From Cynocephalus volans (taxonomy: Eukaryota; Chordata; Mammalia; Dermoptera; Cynocephalidae): a DNA stretch of 64,000 bases. The translations under genes were made by a program, and so were the position numbers. The stretch covers positions 45,607,095-45,671,094 of the forward strand of contig NC_084464.1 of the NCBI RefSeq assembly GCF_027409185.1, written 5' to 3'. This document shows, in pieces, positions 58,285 through 64,000 of the stretch; the first letter of the stretch is position 1, and every line of letters begins with the position of its first letter. The notes below the pieces were generated by a model, which saw nothing but the letters and a program-made list of their open reading frames with translations, had not been told where the DNA came from and searched no databases.

Positions 58285-60216
58285 TGCCTTGGGTTGAATG
58301 TCCCCCCAAAACTCAATTCCTACTGTATCTGTTAAGAGGGTGGGAAATCCTACTATGGTCATTGAAAGGTGGGGCCTTGGAGAGGTGGTGATTGGATTGT
58401 AGCACCATGCCGTAGTGAATGGACTAACAATGGTGGTTAGGGGCGTGGTTCTGAGGGTTTTAAAAGAAGAGCACTAGACTTTCGGTTAAGATGGCAGAAT
58501 ATATGGTCTCCAGCATCACCTTTTCCCACAAATCAACCAATTTACAACTATAAAAAAGCAACAACAGCCAAGCCGGGGATGCTAGAGCTCAGAGGAAGAG
58601 GAGGAGAGACCTACAGAGTTCATGAAGGCAGGCGAAGCCGCAATGAGAGAAAGAAAAAACCACTCCGACCATTTCGAATCCTGGCCATTTCCAGGCGAGA
58701 GCTGCTGAGTGCACAGAGCAGGAGCCAGCAAAAAGCCACAGCTGTGCCTTTCTGATGAAGTTGCTTGGAGGCGGCAGGGGAGAAGAAGGCCTTGGTGACC
58801 ACCAGGCCAGCAATACCACTAATAGGGTTCCCGTGGACCCACATAGGAGCAAGGAGCCATAACAACTGAGAAAAAGGAGCCACTCAGAGGCCGGTGGGTC
58901 ATTGCAAGGGACCAGTGCATGGCCTGTCCCATGGGAAATGTTCGCAGCATGGGCGGTGGGGGAGACGGGCCCACTGGGAGAACACTGGGACACAGTAAGG
59001 ACAGCTGATCTGCCCCCCAATCAGTGAAGGGCCACTCAGAGGAGATTAGTCAGGAATATAGAATTGCATGGGGTGCAGTTTGATGAGAAGACTTGGGCCT
59101 AGACCAGACCTTCTACACAACCCAGGTGCACCAGATTGCGTGAGAGCCGGAAGTACCTATAAAGCCAACCATTAAAACCTGAGCTGCACAAAAAGCCTTC
59201 CCTAGGGAATCAGCAGCAAAGCAGCAATTTAGCTCAACCACAGAGCTCAAGTGCTGGTCCCCACAGGAAGTTCCCCCACGTAGAAGTAAGCAAAGGACAA
59301 CAAATTAGTTTCAGTGCAGAGTTTAAGTGGTGGGAACAGCAAATAATCCAACATAGAACTAAAAGAAAAAACAAAGTACCCACAACCAAAGGCAAAGTTT
59401 CATATTAACTAGTAAAGGTCTCATTTAGCAAAAGAACACCTATAACACCTACAAAGACCGGAAGTCCTCTGGGCTACCAAGCCAGAAAGGGGGAAGGGCC
59501 AGGGGCCTCAGCAATGCACATCCCACACCTGCAACCAATCCTGAGGGTGGGGGATGAGGGCCTTGGCCATGCCTCCCGACATGCGCAGCCAGCCCCCGCA
59601 GGAAGCTCCCTGTGCTCTACCGACCGGGGGTGATGGGGGGCCCAGGGCCTCGGCCACAACCCCCGACACACGCAGCCAGCCCAGTGACGATTACCAGACC
59701 ACAGCAAGAGAGGCCCTGGGTTCCCGAGCTGAGATGGTGGGGGATGACAGCTTTTGCCACACACCACTAACATCTGCACCCAGCCTGTCAATGACCAAGC
59801 CACTGCTGGGAGCCCCCCAATCGCCCCTATGGGAATGAGGGGGTTGCCACAGGCCTCAATCCTGCTCCTCCTCCTTCCTCCTTCTTCCATCCTGTTTCCT
59901 TCCCCTTTCCCCTCTCCCCTCCCACCCAACTGCTCCGCAACAACATCCTAGAATATAAAAAATAATATTAATAAAATTACATTTTCTAAAAATAAATAAA
60001 TAAATAAAAGAAGAGCACTTCAGAGATTAGTCTCTCTGCTCTGCCCTTTTCTTCCACATGAGACCCCTGGGTCACTGTTGCCACCACCAAGGCCTTCCTT
60101 GGATTTTGGACTTTGGACTTCCCAGCCTTTGAAACTGTAAGCAATAAATGCCATTTTCTTTATAAATTACCTAGTTCCAAGTATTTTGTTATAAGCAACA
60201 GAAATGGACTAATACA
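58285..60216 (+). repeat. MaLR solo LTR split by an L1-derived insertion
   Basis: Two LTR parts, 58285-58475 and 60020-60216, together about 390 bp. The first reads gggttgaatgtccccccaaa and ttggagaggtggtgattgga; the second reads gattttggactttggacttc, ctttataaattacctagttc and atggactaataca. It starts TG and ends CA, with ggaag near both edges. The family is MST/MLT1-type by memory. Confidence 0.75.
58476..60004 (+). mobile_element. ORF-less L1-derived retrotransposon (5'UTR plus VNTR-like 3' part)
   Basis: 1529-bp insertion flanked by a perfect 15-bp duplication taaaagaagagcact (58461-58475 and 60005-60019). The first 1 kb resembles an L1 5'UTR (ggttaagatggcagaatata, acaaagtacccacaaccaaa, ggcaaagtttcatattaact). 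It then jumps to a GC-rich part with three imperfect repeats ending in cgcagccagcc-like text (59541-59595, 59622-59682, 59728-59790), a CT-rich tract (59860-59930), and an A-rich tail of AAAT repeats. No ORF1 or ORF2 sequence is present, so it must have used enzymes from another element. Confidence 0.7.
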
Positions 60217-62124
60217 GGAAGCAATCAGCTCAAGAAGAGCAAGGCAACAGTGCTCCCAGCAGCTGCCAGGCCCCCACTTCACGAATACCAAATGTCATTT
60301 CTTCAACAACCCACATTTGCCGAGTACCTGTAGGCACATCTCCAGGACAGGCGGAGACACCTCCCGCACCACCATGCCCACATCATGCTACATTACTTTC
60401 CCTTCACTGAGTCAGCATATGTTTACTGAGCGTCTTTTATGTGCCTGGCACGGTGTTAGATGCTGGAAGGCAGCTGTGAAGATGGCAGAGCCCCTGTTCC
60501 ATACAGGGTGGGAGTGAATGGTAAGCATCCTGGACTGGGTGCAGAGTAAATAAGCAGCATGACATACAGGAGGGAGGCTGGGGCTGAGTCCCCTCGCTCC
60601 ACCAGATTCGTCCTAGAGGACGGGGACGTTCGGGCTGGGCCACGCAGCTGAAGAGGCAGAGGCTGGATCTGAACTTGGGTCTGGCTTTTCTCTGGGAGCT
60701 TCTGCCTTGTCTGAGACCCAAGGAATTGAAAACACTTTGTGACTTGTAAATCCACCCTCCAGGGAGGTCTCACTGCTCAGATGAAGTCATTTTTCTGTCC
60801 TCCACTACCTGGGATTGTCTGTGCCTGAGGTGTCTCCTTGATGCACCAATGGACTTAGGTCTGCACCAAGCATGACTGCGGCACTTGCATTCAGCTGCCT
60901 TCCCCCTCCAGCCTGAGCCCGCACTGTGCCCGGGACTCACCGCTCCCGGCACTTCCCTGTCCCCCACGGCATGGCTCTCCCCACTCCACCTGTCTAAATA
61001 AGTCCTCCCCACCATCCTGCGAGGCCACTCCCTCCAAGCAGTCCCCAGATCCCCTGCCTTCAAGGCACCCCCACTTGTGGGATGTGCCCATCCTGATGCA
61101 GGCAGCCTGGGCAGGCAGAAAGAAAAGGCCTCCCACAGGAGGCACCTGCTTATGCCCACACCTCCCCCCACCCCATGTCAGGGGACAGTCAGGGATCCCC
61201 TGAGCTCTCAGTCATGGCCCCCAGTGGAACTCCTTGACCATCCTTCTTGCTCTAGCACCAGGGGCCTGGATCATACTCTGAAACCCAGGCTGCTAGCTCT
61301 GCCCAGGCAGCACCCTGACACTGGGCTCCAGACAAGGAAGGAGAAAAATCCTCCTCCTGAGCACAGCAATTCCCCAGTCTAGGTCTCCAGCCGCACAGTG
61401 CAGGGGCGCAGCAGGGCCTGGCCTCTCACAGCCCAAGCAGCTGGTCCTGGATGCCAGCAGAGACACAGGCTTCTCTCTCTCTTTTCCTCTTTTGTATCCT
61501 TTTAAATTTAGAAAGGGAGAAAAACAATGATAAGACAAACCCTAGGAAATCAAGTGGAAAAATCTACATTACAACAAAACGTGAAGGCAGCAAATTGCAA
61601 GGGACTGGGGGTAGGGAATCACACACTCCACAGGGCAGGCGGTGGGGGGGGGGTCCCGTGCCTCCCCTAGGTCCTCCCTTCTTTCCCTCCCACACTAAAA
61701 GCCAGGCCCTCAGCAGCTCCTTTCCCAAACCAGCTCTCAGAAGAGAGCAGAAACGGCTCCTCTCCTCAGAAGGGCTGGTAACTAATAAGGTACTACTTTT
61801 GCTTTCAGCTGGGAGCAAAGCCTTAACCTAAACAATGGAGCTGGAACGGTGGGTTCCAGGCAGCAGAGCTGCAGCCAGAGGTGTATTCTGAGGTAGAGAA
61901 GACACCTAGGCCCTGAGCAAATGACCTCGTCCCCTGCAGCTGCTCTAGGGTGAGCAGGGGTGTGGGGATGGGGAGGGTGGGCCTGGCTCCGGCAGGGTCT
62001 GGAACTGCACAGAGGGCTCCAGGCCTGTCCAGGGGTTGGGTGCTCCCAGCCTCCTCCCCCCATCCAGTTTCCAACCAGCCTGACACATGGGTCCCACTTA
62101 CAACCCTCGGTGGCTCCCCACCAT

Positions 62125-62162
62125 GCATGTGTGTGTGTGTGCACGCATGTGCACACGTGTGC
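62125..62162. repeat. Alternating GT/CA tract (Z-DNA-prone)
   Basis: A 38-bp run of alternating purine-pyrimidine steps (atgtgtgtgtgtgtgcacgc, then atgtgcacacgtgtgc). Confidence 0.6.
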
Positions 62163-63209
62163 AACGTCTGAGGCCTGCATCTCCTCCTCAAGTCTGCAGC
62201 AACCAGCCTTGCCCCAGTCCCCACCAGGATCTGTCCATCCAGCCCCATCTGTTCTCCACCTGGCCTTTGCCCAGGCTGCTCCCTCAGGAGAACCCACCTC
62301 AACTGGTCAGCAACCCTCTAGCTCCCCAGCCCAGCCCTTGCTAGGCTGTGATTACCTCCTTAGGTTCTGTCTTTCTGCTCAGGGCCTCACAGAACCCAGG
62401 ACACATGCTGCACCTGCTCAGGACAGACAGTGGTCCATGCTTGCTGGATGGCTGAGTGCCCAACTAACAAGGTTGTTCAGGGACACTTGGCAAGAGCTGC
62501 TGGCATAGGTGTGGGGCAGAGGTTCTAGGAATCCAAGAAAGGCACCTGCTCCTGCTCAAACCCTCCCACCTCCTCTGCAACTTACCCTCTGAGCTCCTGC
62601 CTCATCACATACACAGGCACTAAGCACCCATTTTGCATCCATTTTGCAATGTCTACATTGCACCAGGCTCTGGGCTGCAATGACAATCTATGTGCAGCAT
62701 CTGCCTTGCAGAGTTTGCTCGTGAGCTCTGGCCATGTGCATGGGGCGGGCATGATGTATACCTGGACACCTCTCTCAGTCCTGCCTTCTGGTGGGATTTT
62801 ACCTTCTCTACCTAGGAGCAAATTCCTTGCCATGAGTTTTGGGAAATAGGTGAGCCCAGGATGAACAAGTGAAGAAAAGTGTGAGCCAGCCATGCAAACT
62901 GGCCAGGTCCCCAGGGTCTGCCTGAAGACAGCTGGGCTAGTAGTGAAGGGCATGAGGTAGAACATTCATCCTCCTGGCTGCAGGTGATTTGACTCCAGCC
63001 TCTGGGAAGCAGTGGGCCCATGGTGAGAGATTCATCTGGATCCACAAAGACACAGGTACCCAGGGACAATGAGGGGTCAGTCACACTGGTTTCCCACCTG
63101 GAGGTTCCCCCAATGCACCCCAGTGGGCTTAGGTTTGTGCAAAGCCTGGATATTGTGCCTGTGTTCAGCTCTCTGCTCCTGTCCACTCTGAGGCAAGGAC
63201 AGGACAGCC

Positions 63210-63350
63210 AGCCACACCACTTACTGGCTATGTGACTTTGGACAAGTTTCTTAGCCTCTCTGAGTGTCAGGCTTCCCATCTGTGAAATGGGGAAGGACTT
63301 AAACTCCATCTGGTGGGATTGGTGTGAGGGTCAAGTGTGATGGTGTTTAT
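63210..63350 (+). repeat. MIR fragment
   Basis: Contains actggctatgtgactttgga, cttagcctctctgagtgtca and tcccatctgtgaaatgggga. Confidence 0.75.
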
Positions 63351-63711
63351 GAAGGCCTGGGACTGCCCCCTGCAGCCAATGCCTCTGGAGGGGGCAGGCC
63401 TAGTGGGGTGGGGCTGCTCAGGCTGGTGGCAGGAGCCAGGAGGATAGGACCTCATCACTCAGCCCGGTCAGGACCCAGGGCTGATGAGGTCCATAGCTCT
63501 GGGGACCAGGAGCACCGGTCAACCAAGAACTGTCCCCAGAAAAGGGTGCTGAGCAGAACCCAAAGCCCAGGGACTGCCCAAGGCAGCATACACATCCTTT
63601 CTTTCCTGAACATTCTCAGCACCTCACCACCACCACCCCCAGCCCTGCACGTACACGCATGCACACATGGCAACATATACCCTCACAAAACCACACACTA
63701 CATATCACCAC

Positions 63712-64000
63712 AACCTCGCATGGTCTCTGGTCACAAACCCTCACACAGAGACACACACAACCCCACACGGTCATATACACACTACACACAACCACACATA
63801 ACCCCATATAGTCACATACACATGACACACAGACACATATAATCCCACACAGTCACACACACATAACACACAGACACACATAACCCCACATGGTCACATA
63901 CACATCACACACAAACACACATAACCCCATATAGTCACATACACATGACACACAGACACATATAATCCCACACAGTCACACACGCATAACACACAGACAC
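63712..64000 (+). repeat. 41-bp minisatellite with a 123-bp higher-order period
   Basis: Units begin with a/ccccaca-like text at 63760, 63801, 63842, 63883, 63924 and 63965, each exactly 41 bp apart, plus a degenerate unit from 63712. Units at 63801 and 63924 are near-identical, as are those at 63842 and 63965, giving a three-unit (123-bp) repeat. The array runs off the window end. Confidence 0.8.

Larger units (their letters stand above)
14920..64000 (-). other. GRM4: GRM4 locus, 3' part (mGlu4 gene, incomplete at its 5' end)
   Basis: Gene span on the minus strand from the predicted poly(A) site to the window edge. Eight coding exons join in frame: 136, 155, 141, 201, 137, 936, 247 and 50 bp, total 2003 nt including the stop. 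They encode the second part of the Venus-flytrap ligand-binding domain, the cysteine-rich linker, seven transmembrane helices and the cytoplasmic tail. mGlu4 is a presynaptic class C GPCR that binds L-glutamate, couples to Gi/o and lowers cAMP and transmitter release. Residue numbers assume 912 residues in total, as in human and rat, counted back from the stop; the known ligand residues then fall on their published numbers. No frameshift or internal stop is seen. The family call is certain; GRM4 rather than GRM6, 7 or 8 rests on close identity to remembered mammalian mGlu4. Confidence 0.96.
52691..64000 (-). other. GRM4: 3' part of a long GRM4 intron (more than 11.3 kb)
   Basis: Starts (sense) outside the window and ends at the exon A acceptor. 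Contents: MIRs, a 12-bp palindrome (53751-53778), an old L1 3' end (56940-57290), an L2 tail (57300-57395), (ATTC)n(TTTC)n at 58130-58170, a MaLR LTR with an L1-derived insert (58285-60216), an alternating GT/GC tract (62125-62162) and a 41-bp minisatellite. Stretches 55720-56930, 57570-58125 and 60490-63200 hold nothing I recognise beyond that. No gene is seen. Confidence 0.8.

Noticed and set aside
63640..64000. CRISPR-like array
   Set aside because: Regular 41-bp spacing but every unit is CA-rich throughout with no unique spacers, and the DNA is mammalian. It is a minisatellite.

Overview
This is eukaryotic, mammalian nuclear DNA. It has split exons with GT/AG boundaries and ancient mammalian repeats throughout: MIR, L2, MER5A, MER3, MaLR LTRs and old L1. 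The only gene I can support is the 3' half of GRM4, the group III metabotropic glutamate receptor mGlu4, on the minus strand. Eight coding exons are readable with exact splice junctions (52555-52690, 49390-49544, 47095-47235, 33412-33612, 33048-33184, 28900-29835, 22164-22410, 15852-15901). Their phases join without a break and give 666 whole codons plus part of one. Numbered backwards from the stop on an assumed 912-residue protein, this is about residues 246 to 912. The known glutamate-contacting residues of rat mGlu4 (N286, D312, S313, K317, K405) fall exactly where expected. The first exons, the promoter and the signal peptide lie beyond position 64000.

Layout from left to right: 1-14919 is intergenic DNA downstream of GRM4, made of nested old transposons plus one young-looking SINE. 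Positions 14920-15851 are the GRM4 3'UTR, with two adjacent AATAAA signals on the minus strand. Positions 15852-52690 hold the eight coding exons and their introns (227 bp to 13.5 kb). Positions 52691-64000 are the 3' part of a long GRM4 intron. It contains MIRs, a MaLR LTR split by an L1-derived insertion, a perfect 12-bp palindrome, and a 41-bp minisatellite that runs off the window edge.

Organism: the protein is a close mammalian mGlu4. I see no Alu, B1/B2, canine SINEC or equine ERE element. The one recent SINE (3263-3421, flanked by 13-bp duplications) looks like a dimer of tRNA-Ile-derived monomers, resembling the CYN SINEs described from colugos (Dermoptera). My best inference is therefore a flying lemur such as Galeopterus. 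This rests on one element and on memory of the family.

I found no clearly new biological system. The points most worth a second look are the ORF-less L1 composite (5'UTR joined to a VNTR-like 3' part), the higher-order minisatellite, the palindrome with paired TAATCC/GTTAAT motifs, a strong G-quadruplex motif 12 nt past a GRM4 splice donor, a polypyrimidine tract after the transmembrane exon, and several non-repeat AT-rich islands that look like regulatory elements.
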